Below are positions 26,324 to 35,744 of a DNA stretch of 64,000 nt, piece after piece. Each line of letters opens with the position of its first letter. Position 1 is the stretch's first letter. Origin of the DNA: Bacillus sp. FJAT-25509 (lineage in GTDB: Bacteria; Bacillota; Bacilli; Bacillales; Bacillaceae_G); NCBI RefSeq assembly GCF_001420605.1, contig NZ_LJIZ01000016.1, positions 1 through 64,000 of the forward strand, read 5' to 3'. A program made the position numbers and the translations under genes. The notes beneath the pieces are model-generated. The model made no database searches. It saw nothing but the letters and a program-made list of their open reading frames with translations, and was not told the DNA's origin.

Positions 26324-26941
26324 TCATTCTATATCAAGAGCAAATTTTAAAAATTGAACAAACAAAATCGATTGTTCTTCCATCATTATTTCTTCCGCTG
26401 AGAGTATTGCATAGTCTAGTGCAAGTCCATCAATAAATGAAACAATCATTCTTGCTAAAACTTCACTATCATACTTTTTACTAAATTCTTTGTTTTTTTG
26501 ACCTTCTTTTATGACATCAGAAAAGATTTTAGTACCATAAAAGTATCGTTCTTGCCCATACCTTTTTCTTCGTTCATCATTTCTCCCAGTTATGAAAAAC
26601 TCTAAAGTAACTGGTGCCAAAGGATCCATTCGATCATTTGGCACTCTGCTTTTACCGAACATTCTTAATAAAAGTAATTCCCAATATGAATCTACATTTT
26701 GATTCAATAATTCACTTGTCTCTTCAGACACTCTCAATAGTGACTCATATAAAAGTGATTCAAACACTTCTTCTTTATTAGCAAAATATTGATATAACCC
26801 ACCTCTACTAACATTTGATGCGTCCATCACATGCTTCATAGTCGTTCTTTCATACCCATTTTCAATAAACACTTGTTTAGCAGCTTCTAATATTTTAGTT
26901 CGACGTTGCTGTTGGTGCTCCTTGCTGACTTTCGGAGACAT
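26324..26941 (-). CDS. TetR-family repressor, probably of the adjacent MFS pump
   Basis: 205 residues. N-terminal helix-turn-helix: ILEAAKQVFIENGYERTTMKHVMDASNVSRGGLYQYFANKEEVF. The C-terminal ligand domain resembles YfiR/TetR_C types (FIDGLALDYAIL). Overlaps the end of the MFS gene by 47 bases, so cotranscribed. Twin palindromes upstream of the pump are the probable operators, giving feedback control. Confidence 0.9.
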   Translation of the reverse strand: MSPKVSKEHQQQRRTKILEAAKQVFIENGYERTTMKHVMDASNVSRGGLYQYFANKEEVFESLLYESLLRVSEETSELLNQNVDSYWELLLLRMFGKSRVPNDRMDPLAPVTLEFFITGRNDERRKRYGQERYFYGTKIFSDVIKEGQKNKEFSKKYDSEVLARMIVSFIDGLALDYAILSAEEIMMEEQSILFVQFLKFALDIE

Positions 26942-28163
26942 CTTTCTTCCCCCGCTCTACTCTATTTTTCGTTAAGAATCCTATTAACGAGACAAATACT
27001 AAAAGTGATGCAGTTATAATAAATGTTGGAATGACACCTAATACTGTTGATAGCCATCCACCTAATAAAGGTCCGATAATAGTTGCTGTTGTAGTAACAC
27101 TTCCTATTACGCCAAATACTCTACCAGTTAACTCAACAGGGGTATCGACTTGAACAGATGCTTGGAATGGAACAAATACTAAGCAAGCTGCAAATCCTGC
27201 AAACAAACCTAATAATGGTGCCCAAATAATTGAAAAATTGAGATTAAAATGTGTGAATAAAGCCATCATACCAAAACCAAGTCCCATTCCACAAACCCCA
27301 ATTAGCATTAAATTATAGGCACGATAATTTGTTTTTTTCGCTAAAATTAAACTAGAAAAAAACATTCCTACTCCAGATCCTGTTACTAAATAGCCGAATA
27401 AACCTGGCGACGCATGTTTAAGTTCCCTAATTAAAACTATAATTTGCGAATCAGATAACTGCAAGATTAAGAGACTAAAACCTAAAAATAGCATACCTAC
27501 TAAAATCTGAGTATTTGATTTAATAAATATAACGCCCTCCATAAATTCAGATTTATAGGAAGATTTAGTTTGATCTTTCACTTTTTCTTCTTTAATCTGC
27601 TGGGCAACTTTTGGAAGCATGAAAATTAAGATCGCAGAGATAATAAATGATACTGAATTAATATAAAATACTGGCGTTGTTCCAGCTGCCGATACGAGTA
27701 TCCCACTCAAAATCGGTCCAAAAATTTTTGTAGCTGAGTCAATCATAGTTGTAATTGACATTGCGCTCTTTATTTCATCATTCGGAACTAGTTCTTTTAA
27801 CTTACCATTTTTCGCAGGATTAAAAACAGCTGAAAACAATCCGATGATAAACAAACAAATATAGACCATCCACAAAGTATTTGCTAATGCCAGTAAAACA
27901 AATAAACCAGCACGGACAATGTCAGATAAAACCATTAATTGCTTTCTACTAAAACGATCTGCTATCGTTCCCGCAACAGGTCCTAATAACGCCATCGGAA
28001 CAGCGAGACATAAAATAATAAATGATACTTCAATTGGTGAAGCATTCCATTTTAACCCTACAAGCGTAATGATTGCGACAATACTTAACCAATCACCAAT
28101 ATTTGAAATCGCTTGAGCAACCATTAATGTTAAGAAACCTTTATTATTCATTAGACCCTTCAT
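26895..28163 (-). CDS. MFS transporter, drug-efflux type
   Basis: 422 residues from the ATG at 28163 (GAGGGGG eight bases upstream). Twelve membrane segments. MFS signature between TM2 and TM3: GPVAGTIADRFSRKQLMVLSD. Marks of the MefA/DHA3-like group: the N-terminal LMVAQAISNIGDWLSIVAII and FQASVQVDTPVELTGRVFGV. Substrate unknown. Forms an operon with the TetR gene. Confidence 0.87.
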   Translation of the reverse strand: MKGLMNNKGFLTLMVAQAISNIGDWLSIVAIITLVGLKWNASPIEVSFIILCLAVPMALLGPVAGTIADRFSRKQLMVLSDIVRAGLFVLLALANTLWMVYICLFIIGLFSAVFNPAKNGKLKELVPNDEIKSAMSITTMIDSATKIFGPILSGILVSAAGTTPVFYINSVSFIISAILIFMLPKVAQQIKEEKVKDQTKSSYKSEFMEGVIFIKSNTQILVGMLFLGFSLLILQLSDSQIIVLIRELKHASPGLFGYLVTGSGVGMFFSSLILAKKTNYRAYNLMLIGVCGMGLGFGMMALFTHFNLNFSIIWAPLLGLFAGFAACLVFVPFQASVQVDTPVELTGRVFGVIGSVTTTATIIGPLLGGWLSTVLGVIPTFIITASLLVFVSLIGFLTKNRVERGKKDVSESQQGAPTATSN

Positions 28164-28184
28164 CTTGCTTAGCCCCCTCGAAAC

Positions 28185-28229
28185 CGACACGCATGTCGTT
28201 TTTATTTAATTATAACGACACTGATGTCG
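28185..28229 (-). promoter_or_regulatory. Twin operators for the TetR repressor
   Basis: Two copies of CGACA-N4-TGTCG: CGACACGCATGTCG (28185-28198) and CGACACTGATGTCG (28216-28229), 31 bp apart (three helical turns), just upstream of the MFS ribosome site. Confidence 0.75.
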
Positions 28230-28472
28230 TTTTTCAATTACTTTTTCTGAAAATTTGCTATATTCCTCTTTAAATTTTATTCAAAAATGGAATTAAAAGT
28301 ATTATTTTTTTAGATTGCCAATTTTCTTTAACCCATTTTCCGTATACCAAATGGGTCTGTTAAATAAATTTCTTTAGTAACGAAAATGCCAATTACTTTT
28401 TTTCCTACACATTTTTAATATATTCTTTAGTAAAATAAAGATAGATGTAGATAAGGAGACGTGTAAAGAAAA

Positions 28473-28964
28473 GTGAAAGTATATAAACCAAAGATTTTAA
28501 CAATATTCATTTTTGCCATATTTGGTATACTATTTCTTTTTATACTTTTGATGGCAATAACAAGTACAAAGCATTTCTCAATTTCAAAAATTTTTGTAAT
28601 CATTGGCTTCTTGGTATTTATCTTTTTACTTTTTTGGGATTCAATAAAATTTTGGAATTATCGTAAAAAAGGGATCGGGATATACTGGGACGAGGAAGGT
28701 GTAGTTGTAGACTTCGTTGGTAATAAAATATTTTGGGATGAAATTGAAAATATTGAATTTATTAAAACAAAATCTTCCAGAACTACCTTTGTTCGTGTTC
28801 ATTATTCGAAAGAAGAGCAAGTTCGTTTAAGACATAAACTTCCCTTAAAAAATATTTTTTGGAGATATAGTGGGAGTATTGAATGGTTTGAAATTGAAAA
28901 ACCAAAGGAAATGCATACTAATCTAGTAAATTATTGGGAAAAGAAAAAGTTTTATTTTAAATAA
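28473..28964 (+). CDS. Hypothetical membrane protein with a conserved cytosolic tail
   Basis: 163 residues, probable GTG start. Two membrane helices (ILTIFIFAIFGILFLFILL and IFVIIGFLVFIFLLFW), then GIYWDEEGVVVDFVGNKIFW and KEEQVRLRHKLPLKNIFWRY. The tail is nearly repeated in the gene at 51764-52144. Function unknown. Confidence 0.7.
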   Translation: MKVYKPKILTIFIFAIFGILFLFILLMAITSTKHFSISKIFVIIGFLVFIFLLFWDSIKFWNYRKKGIGIYWDEEGVVVDFVGNKIFWDEIENIEFIKTKSSRTTFVRVHYSKEEQVRLRHKLPLKNIFWRYSGSIEWFEIEKPKEMHTNLVNYWEKKKFYFK

Positions 28965-29112
28965 AGTCTTTGTTAAATTTAAAACTTGATTTTTGAGCTA
29001 TAGAAAAGGACCACAATTACGCTTAAATTCAATGTAAGTGATACCTTTTGAACTAACTGCTTTTTTTACTCATCTCAAATTTCCACGATTCCGGTTTTTC
29101 AAATAATAAACA

Positions 29113-29165
29113 AAAGGATCCTATAGAATAGACTTTTTAATTGTCTATTCTATAGGGTCCTTTTT
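29113..29165 (+). terminator. Strong terminator
   Basis: AAAGGATCCTATAGAATAGAC pairs with GTCTATTCTATAGGGTCCTTT (one mismatch), T run follows. One of the longest stems in the window. Confidence 0.85.
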
Positions 29166-29216
29166 AGTAGAAGCGCTAGTCTTTTTAATTCAACTAATGT
29201 ATCTGTTATTAAATTG

Positions 29217-29372
29217 AACTACTTACCACTTAACACCCTTACAGGTTGTTTGAAGTGGGAGATTCTTGGGAACAAAGCATACTTACTAGTGATTCTTTAC
29301 CAGCAGAGGTTACTTTTATTTACCAAGCTAACCCCGTAGTTCCTACGGTGTACGTCGCCATGAGGTGTAATC
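29217..29372 (-). ncRNA. Orphan IS200/IS605 right end, omegaRNA-like, without tnpB
   Basis: On the minus strand the segment contains CCGTAG-GAA-CTACGG and, near its end, CCACTT ... AAGTGG enclosing a second stem (ACAACCT/AGGGTGT). It ends GGTAAGTAGTTCA. Such a terminal hairpin closing on TAGTTCA resembles the 3' scaffold of TnpB-associated RNAs at IS605-group right ends. It is GC-richer than its surroundings. No tnpB frame is present; an unrelated esterase begins ~20 bp away. Recognition is from memory of such ends. Confidence 0.45.
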
Positions 29373-29390
29373 ACACAAACTTGATTTGAC

Positions 29391-30317
29391 TTATTTCGAC
29401 AATATCCATTTTGCTATATCTTCTAAAACATTCCTATCCACGGATTGTGGAATATTATATTCATTCCAAATGTCTTTCAACGTACCAAATACTGCTTTCA
29501 TAAACATGTGGTTCAAACCTGGATAGAGCTTGAATGTGACATCGGGGTGGTCTTTTAACATTTCACGGTATCGATTGAAATCTTTTTCAACGGAAACCTG
29601 TACATCTTTATCACCCTGTACGACGAAAATCGCTTTTTTATTTTGCGATAGATAATCCTTTGTAGGATGTTGATTCATTTCTTTAAAATACCAAGCATAA
29701 ACAGAACCGAACAAAATGGTCTGCTCCGCCATCTCAACCGTCATGTCGGATATGGCATCAAACTTGTTTTGCAGTTCTTTTACTTGCTTTAAATCGATCT
29801 CTTGTTGAGATGCCTCAAGCTGCTTTATGGAATCTTCATTTTGGTTTAGGATAACTTCTTCAAGTGTTCGAGGAGTGCCGGCTAAGATTATTAAGCCTGC
29901 CACATCTCCGCCTTCTGCATCGATTCTTGGAGCAAGCGTCCCGCCTAAACTATGTCCAATTATGAAAATGCGATTTGCATCCACACGGGGATCTTTTTTT
30001 AGCATTTCAACAGCCATAATAGCGTCCTCTAAGACCTCTTCTTTGACTGAAAGCTTACCGCCGAGTTCTTGAACCATCTGCTTACCAAAAGCGAATGTTC
30101 TCTTGTCATACCGAAGCGATGCAATCCCTTGATTTGCAAGTCCATCAGCAAGGTCTCGAAAAAACTTGTTTGCACCAATGGTTTCATCTTTATCTAAGGC
30201 ACCTGAACCGTGTACAAATACAACTGCAGGGACTTTTTCAGTATGAGAATCTGGCAACGTCAATATCCCTTCCAACGGATAGTCGGCGTTTGCAACAACT
30301 TTAATTTGTTCTATCAT
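29391..30317 (-). CDS. Alpha/beta hydrolase (esterase/dienelactone-hydrolase-like)
   Basis: 308 residues from the ATG at 30317 (AGGAGG upstream). HGSG oxyanion segment in VVFVHGSGALDKDE, nucleophile elbow IGHSLGGTLAPRI, catalytic Asp in VVQGDKDVQVS and His in GLNHMFM. Cytosolic, no signal peptide. Base composition is less AT-rich than neighbours, a possible sign of transfer. Substrate unknown. Confidence 0.85.
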   Translation of the reverse strand: MIEQIKVVANADYPLEGILTLPDSHTEKVPAVVFVHGSGALDKDETIGANKFFRDLADGLANQGIASLRYDKRTFAFGKQMVQELGGKLSVKEEVLEDAIMAVEMLKKDPRVDANRIFIIGHSLGGTLAPRIDAEGGDVAGLIILAGTPRTLEEVILNQNEDSIKQLEASQQEIDLKQVKELQNKFDAISDMTVEMAEQTILFGSVYAWYFKEMNQHPTKDYLSQNKKAIFVVQGDKDVQVSVEKDFNRYREMLKDHPDVTFKLYPGLNHMFMKAVFGTLKDIWNEYNIPQSVDRNVLEDIAKWILSK

Positions 30318-30576
30318 TTTTAACCTCCTATACAAACTCAGATTCCATTTGCACTGTTATTCTCACTTTTCACACAATTATACGATAACATATATTGGAA
30401 GTAATATCCCCTTTAGCCTAAGCAAAATCAACTATTAGGTTTAACCAAACTCTACTTATAAATAGAAACGGTATAAAAGAATAGATCCATCATTACGACT
30501 AAAAACTAAATAAGTATATGTTATGAATGCTGGTAAACTTATTTGATCTGTTGCTCAAATGTTCATTGATAATTAA

Positions 30577-31827
30577 TTATGACGATGTATGATCGGAAAA
30601 ATGATCATTTCTAAACCGCTTGGGAGTTAAACCTGTGTATTTTTTAAAGATTTTTATAAAGTAACTTTGGTCGTTAAAATTTAACGATGTGCCGATGTCT
30701 GAAATCGAATAATTTGTTAATTGTAATAGCTTTTTTGCTTCGTCAATTCGTTGCCTTTGAATGTATTCACTTATTGGTATACCAACTTCTTTTTTAAAAA
30801 ATGATGATAGGTAATTCGGGCTTAACCGACATATTTGTGCAAGATGATCAAGGGTGATATCGTCATAAAGATGGTCATAAATATAATGTTGACAAGCTGT
30901 AATTGTTGGAGAATATCTTTCTTCATTTAATTGGTGCACACGTTTGGTAAAATCCATTATCGCTTCTTCCGTTAATATTAATATTGCTTTTAAGCTTCCT
31001 AATTCCTCGAGTTGTTGAATATAGAAATCACTTAAGGTAAAGGCAGTTTCATCATTTAAACCACCTTCAATAGCCGCTCTGCAAACAAGAGCAATCCCAG
31101 TTATCATTAAATTTTTTTCACTTCTTAGGCGATTTCGTTTCGACAATAATCCTAATTCCGCCTCACCGATTATAGAGTAATCGAAGATATCCTTTAATTT
31201 ATCTATCCTTCCGTTTTTGACATAATCAAGCAAAACCCGTTCATATGAAAGATTGGAATGAAAAATAAAATTCCTTCTCCCTTTAGAAAGCTCAAGTTCC
31301 GGATTTTCTAATACAATCATATCAAGGTTCAACTCTTCATTATTTTGAATGACCATCGTTTGATCAAGCTTTTTATGATACATCAAATAATAAACCAATA
31401 GACTGATCGTTAGGAATTGTTGACTATCAATAATTGGGATTGAATAATAGTATTCAATGAGTTTCCTTTTATTTAGATTTCCATTAAAAGCATCTATGAT
31501 CTTGCTTATCATTTCACCAGATATTTCTGAATCAAGCGTAGGACCTAAAACAATGGTACCTAAAAATAGATTCGTTTTTTTAAGATTGACAAAGAAAAAG
31601 TTCAAATTTGAATTAGAGAAGAATATAGGAAAATCCTTTGGATTATCTTCATAAGTATACACACTAATCTGCTCTTTGAACGGGCTGTTGTATGGATGAT
31701 CCCGTAGTTCTTTACTTGAAAAATCGTATTCAATCTCACCAAATTGATTGACATAATAAACAGGTATCTTATGAACTTTATAAATAAGCTCACATATATA
31801 TTGTAAATCTTGTATGTCTATTTCCAT
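30577..31827 (-). CDS. AraC-family transcriptional regulator
   Basis: 416 residues. The C-terminal ~100 residues hold two helix-turn-helices: ITLDHLAQICRLSPNYLSSFFKKEVG and YSISDIGTSLNFNDQSYFIKIFKKYTGLTPKRFR. The long N-terminal part (VYYVNQFGEIEYDF ... LGTIVLGPTL) looks like a ligand-sensing domain. Divergent from the SDR gene, which it may control. Confidence 0.88.
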   Translation of the reverse strand: MEIDIQDLQYICELIYKVHKIPVYYVNQFGEIEYDFSSKELRDHPYNSPFKEQISVYTYEDNPKDFPIFFSNSNLNFFFVNLKKTNLFLGTIVLGPTLDSEISGEMISKIIDAFNGNLNKRKLIEYYYSIPIIDSQQFLTISLLVYYLMYHKKLDQTMVIQNNEELNLDMIVLENPELELSKGRRNFIFHSNLSYERVLLDYVKNGRIDKLKDIFDYSIIGEAELGLLSKRNRLRSEKNLMITGIALVCRAAIEGGLNDETAFTLSDFYIQQLEELGSLKAILILTEEAIMDFTKRVHQLNEERYSPTITACQHYIYDHLYDDITLDHLAQICRLSPNYLSSFFKKEVGIPISEYIQRQRIDEAKKLLQLTNYSISDIGTSLNFNDQSYFIKIFKKYTGLTPKRFRNDHFSDHTSS

Positions 31828-31982
31828 TGATTCTATACTCTCCCTTCAATATCTTTTTAATTCAGTCCATTTTTAAAAACTATATTTAATAAATACTATT
31901 AATCGTAAAATAATACAATAAGCATTTTTAAACAAGCAATATAATGATTCTTGTAAGAAGTATAAGCAAGGAGGAATTAGAC

Positions 31983-32741
31983 ATGGAATTATCAAATAAA
32001 ATTGCTGTCATAACTGGTGCAGGTAGTGGAATCGGAAGAGCAAGCAGTTTGAAACTTGCTAGTAACGGTGCAACAGTAGTATTAGTCGATTTCAATCAGG
32101 AAACAGGAGAAGAAACGTTAAAACTTGTGAAAGAACAAGGTGGAGAAGGTATCTTCATCCAAGCAGATGTCTCGAAAACTGAGGATGTGCAAAATTATGT
32201 AAATAAAGCAGTCGAAACATTTGGACGTATTGATATATTTTTCAACAATGCAGGTATTATCCAAAAGTTCGCACCTTTCACTTCAGTAGAAGAATCCGAA
32301 TTTGACCGCATTATGTCGATCAATGTAAAAGGGGTTTTCCTTGGAATGAAATATGTGTTAAAGGTGATGGAGGAGCAAGGAAGTGGCTCTATTATTAATA
32401 CTGCTTCTACTGCAGGGGTTCGTCCTGAACACAGTGTAGCAGTATATTCTGCAAGCAAACATGCGGTTGTAGGCTTAACGAAGGGCGCTGCATTAGAATA
32501 TGCGAAAAAAGGAATTCGAATTAATGCACTTTGTCCAGGAGGTGTGAAAACAGCATTAACAACAAGTGTTGAAGCTCAGTTTGCAACAGGTGGTTATGTT
32601 CCAGAAGACCTTCCAAATATGAGAATGGGTCGTTATGCTGATCCAAAAGAACTCGCTGAAATGGTTGCTTTCTTAGCATCAGATAAAGCAAGCTATATGA
32701 CTGGTTCAATTGTTCTTGTAGATGGCGGGCTAACTTTATAA
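31983..32741 (+). CDS. SDR-family oxidoreductase
   Basis: 252 residues from the ATG at 31983 behind AAGGAGG. Classical short-chain dehydrogenase: ITGAGSGIGRA (cofactor loop), Asp in VVLVDFNQ suggesting NAD preference, NNAG, catalytic Ser in INTASTAG, YSASKHA (Tyr-x-x-x-Lys), CPGGVKT. Substrate unknown. Confidence 0.9.
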   Translation: MELSNKIAVITGAGSGIGRASSLKLASNGATVVLVDFNQETGEETLKLVKEQGGEGIFIQADVSKTEDVQNYVNKAVETFGRIDIFFNNAGIIQKFAPFTSVEESEFDRIMSINVKGVFLGMKYVLKVMEEQGSGSIINTASTAGVRPEHSVAVYSASKHAVVGLTKGAALEYAKKGIRINALCPGGVKTALTTSVEAQFATGGYVPEDLPNMRMGRYADPKELAEMVAFLASDKASYMTGSIVLVDGGLTL

Positions 32742-32780
32742 TCAATAAAAGCATCGAGTAGGATTCTATCCATTTAATCA

Positions 32781-32815
32781 TTAGGGGCAGTCATGATAGT
32801 CATGACTGCCCCTAA
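32781..32815. terminator. Bidirectional terminator between SDR and AAA ATPase genes
   Basis: TTAGGGGCAGTCATGA / TCATGACTGCCCCTAA perfect stem with a three-base loop and flanking T/A runs. Confidence 0.9.
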
Positions 32816-32831
32816 TTTATTTTTTGCTCAC

Positions 32832-34106
32832 TTATTCAAAAGAAAAACCTACAGTTTGATTCTTTTCCCAATTTTGCTTTTTTTGTTTGCGCAAAATTGT
32901 TCTCATTTCGTTGCATAGTCGAATGATATCTACTTTTTGTTCACAGTCCCATTCAATTATGATTGAAATATATAACTCGTTTAATTGAGCATAAGAAAAG
33001 TCATTCGTTAAATCGATTAGTTGCTGTAATTCTTCATTATTTAAAATTCGATTTAAATTTTTCTTTTGTAAATAGTCAGAACGCATTTCTTTTGTTGGTT
33101 GTTTAATTTCATATGCACGATCAAATCTTCCAGAGCGATTCATTAAAGCTGGATCGATTCTTTCAGGATAGTTAGTCGTTCCAATTAAAAATAAACCTTC
33201 TTTAGAAGTTGCACCATCGATTGTGTTTAAGAATACCGAGCGAACCGAAGCAGGCATACTGTCAATATCCTCGATTACTAGTACCATTGGTGTTAATTTT
33301 AACACTGAACTAAAGACTTCTTTAATTGTGTAACTTGATGTATATTCAGTAATTTGCCAATATGCAACCGGTGCGTTAATACTACTTGCAATAGATTTTA
33401 CTAATGTTGTTTTTCCATTTCCAGGATTTCCATATAATAAAAATCCTCGTTTATAGGGGATATCATATGTTTTAAAGAAATCTCGACCTTCATTAAAGAA
33501 ATGGTCAATTGATCGATAAATTTCTCGTTTTAATGATTCTTCTAAAAATACATCTTCTCTTCTAACCATTTTTGTTATATTTTCAATTGACGTTTCGACA
33601 CCGTCATCTGTATCTGTATAGACTGTTACATAATTTTTAATATAATCTCGTTTTCTTTTAAGTACGTATTGAAAAAAGGATGAAAGACATGAATCATTTT
33701 TAGCAAAAATTAGATCTCTATTATATTGATTATCCGCTTCAAAGATCATCGCTTTAGATAAAGCTACTCCGTAATTCGGATAATAATATAATCCATTTTC
33801 GACCCTTGGTTTAATGATGAGTTCCATCTTTTTATCAGTGTGATTCGAAGAAATAGTTTTTGTTTCAAGCTCATTATAAATATGGCTGATTAATTGAGCT
33901 TCACTCGATTCTTCTTTAAGATCTTCTTCAAGAATTTCCCAGATTTCATTTGTTGTATCCTCATCTGAATACATTTGGAAATCTACCCCAAATGTATCAA
34001 ATAGCTGACTTTGAATAGTTGAAATGATCTTTCCGTAATCGTAGTAATAAGGTAATGTATTTCGTTCCATATCCTTCGAATCAAATAATACATTTATTTT
34101 TGTCAT
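32832..34106 (-). CDS. AAA-family ATPase with a BCS1-like core
   Basis: 424 residues. Walker A GFLLYGNPGNGKTTLVKS, Walker B PMVLVIEDIDSM, sensor-1 FLIGTTNYPERIDPALMNRSGRFDR with arginine fingers. The ~190-residue N-terminal region (YYYDYGKIISTIQSQLFDTFG ... YYYPNYGVALSKAM) has no membrane helix and no recognised domain. Likely a protein-remodelling ATPase; partner unknown. Monocistronic with AAAGGAG. Confidence 0.85.
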   Translation of the reverse strand: MTKINVLFDSKDMERNTLPYYYDYGKIISTIQSQLFDTFGVDFQMYSDEDTTNEIWEILEEDLKEESSEAQLISHIYNELETKTISSNHTDKKMELIIKPRVENGLYYYPNYGVALSKAMIFEADNQYNRDLIFAKNDSCLSSFFQYVLKRKRDYIKNYVTVYTDTDDGVETSIENITKMVRREDVFLEESLKREIYRSIDHFFNEGRDFFKTYDIPYKRGFLLYGNPGNGKTTLVKSIASSINAPVAYWQITEYTSSYTIKEVFSSVLKLTPMVLVIEDIDSMPASVRSVFLNTIDGATSKEGLFLIGTTNYPERIDPALMNRSGRFDRAYEIKQPTKEMRSDYLQKKNLNRILNNEELQQLIDLTNDFSYAQLNELYISIIIEWDCEQKVDIIRLCNEMRTILRKQKKQNWEKNQTVGFSFE

Positions 34107-34265
34107 GCAATTCTCCTTTGTTTTCCAATCTTTCTTATAATTCTAAATCCTTAGTTTCTATAAGTCTAGTGTTGAAAGGATTAGACTTTCATTATTTTTA
34201 TTAAGAACAAGTTTGATGAATAGAGCGCTCTCCCAAAAATTGCAAACGATATATTAACAAAACAC

Positions 34266-34306
34266 AAAAACCCCACAAGGATCACTACTTTCCCTTGTGG
34301 GGGTTA
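34266..34306 (-). terminator. Terminator behind the VanW gene
   Basis: AACCCCCACAAGG / CCTTGTGGGGTT stem with a T-rich tail on the minus strand. Confidence 0.75.
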
Positions 34307-34324
34307 CTTTGTATGTATTACTCT

Positions 34325-35350
34325 TTAATCCCCTACAGACTTATGCGGTGGAATTATTTTTCCTTTTCTAGAAGGATTTGAAGAATGTTTGTCATTTTCA
34401 GTATTTATTTCTTCTGGTAAACGCTTTGGAGCTATAGGTACATTTCTTATTTCATAATTGATAACATCGGAAGAATGAAGCGTAACAATCATACTTCCAC
34501 CATATTGTTTTGCCCGAATTAAAATAGGCTGATTATATTTATTTTGAAAACGGAAGTCTGGACCATACCAACTAACTGTAGCGTCACGGCCTGCTGGTAC
34601 ATAATGTACTCGTCTACTATGGGAATATCTTTCAATAATTTTTAGTCCAGCGCGATCTACTGCATTAAACAGGGTAGAAGACACTTGACATATTCCTCCT
34701 CCAACTCCTTCAGACAATTCCCCCCTTACAATGACTGGCGCACGTTTGTATCCCTTTGCTCCACTTCTTTCTCCTACTACTTTATTAAAAGAAAAAACTT
34801 CATTAGGAAAAACTACGTAATTATCAATCGCTTTTGCTGCCAGTGAAATATTATGTACTCGACTTTTATTATTCGAATTAAAGTAGGTTACATATTGTCC
34901 AATTTGTTGAATTCTAATATGAGCTAATAATTCACTATCAACTTTAGGATAAATATCTAACTCTGGTACTTCAATTTTAGATGGTCCTTTACTATAAAAA
35001 TATGCAGTAAATTTATCCTTGAACTCTTTTTTATAAAGCCTGTATCCTACCTGACCTGGTACGATTCTACCTTGTTCATTAATTGTCGCATTTATAGGGT
35101 TACGGTAAATTTCTTGATCAAGTTTTTCCATAAATTGAGTAAACTTTTTATCGTTTATCACTGGTGTACCTGGAAGCGACATTGTAAAATCTTCACGATT
35201 AACTACGGCAATCGGATGCCCCTGTTGAATAACAGTTAAGCTGTCAGGTAGTTCAACTGATTGCGTCATTAATAATAAACTAGCTAGTAATTTTTGCAAC
35301 ATAGTCGGATTCCTCCCAACGTTAGTATGAACAAGAATCAATACTTTCAT
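34325..35350 (-). CDS. VanW family protein (YoaR-like)
   Basis: About 341 residues from the ATG at 35350 (ACAAGGA upstream). The VanW domain occupies the C-terminal half: FPNEVFSFNKVVGERSGAKGYKRAPVI, EGVGGGICQVSSTLFNAV, SHSRRVHYVPAGRDATVSW and FRFQN. The first residues are moderately hydrophobic; a weak membrane anchor is possible. The role is unclear; family members are linked to the cell envelope. Confidence 0.85.
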   Translation of the reverse strand: MKVLILVHTNVGRNPTMLQKLLASLLLMTQSVELPDSLTVIQQGHPIAVVNREDFTMSLPGTPVINDKKFTQFMEKLDQEIYRNPINATINEQGRIVPGQVGYRLYKKEFKDKFTAYFYSKGPSKIEVPELDIYPKVDSELLAHIRIQQIGQYVTYFNSNNKSRVHNISLAAKAIDNYVVFPNEVFSFNKVVGERSGAKGYKRAPVIVRGELSEGVGGGICQVSSTLFNAVDRAGLKIIERYSHSRRVHYVPAGRDATVSWYGPDFRFQNKYNQPILIRAKQYGGSMIVTLHSSDVINYEIRNVPIAPKRLPEEINTENDKHSSNPSRKGKIIPPHKSVGD

Positions 35351-35550
35351 GTTTTTTCCTTGTAAATCTTTCACATACCCGCTTATATTCCGTTACTTTT
35401 TTATCTACATAAAAATAGAGAAGAATTTTTAGTCTTCTCTAAGCAATTTTCACGGTATATTTGATTGTTTTTTATCGATTTTAAAGTCTTTTTAATTATG
35501 ATTTCTATTAATTTTTGTAGTTTTCATTCTATTTATTCAAAATTGGTAAC

Positions 35551-35692
35551 TTATTTGCAGTTCACAAAATTTTATTTGCAGATTTGACAATTTTTTATTG
35601 CACTTTCAGAGTTTTAATTGTAGCTCAGCTATTTTATTTGCACTTACAAGATTTAATAGCAGCTTCAACTTTTTTATTTGAGCTATAACAGA
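35551..35692. repeat. Seven degenerate ~20-bp tandem units
   Basis: Units begin TTATTTGCAG, TTTATTTGCAG, TTTTATTGCAC, TTAATTGTAG, TTTATTTGCAC, TTAATAGCAG and TTTATTTGAG. Period 19-22 bp, about two helical turns. Lies between the vanW and APH-like genes in sequence without an open frame. Confidence 0.6.
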
Positions 35693-35705
35693 AATTCTAA
35701 GATAA

Positions 35706-35734
35706 AAAAAACGAGCTGCTATTAGGCAACTCGT
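35706..35734 (-). terminator. Terminator behind the APH-like gene
   Basis: On the minus strand ACGAGTTGC / GCAGCTCGT followed by TTTTTTTT. Confidence 0.75.
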
Positions 35735-35744
35735 AAATTTTCTA

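Noticed and set aside
35551-35692. Possible CRISPR array
   Set aside because: Units are only ~20 bp, degenerate, and contiguous with no spacers; no cas genes nearby.
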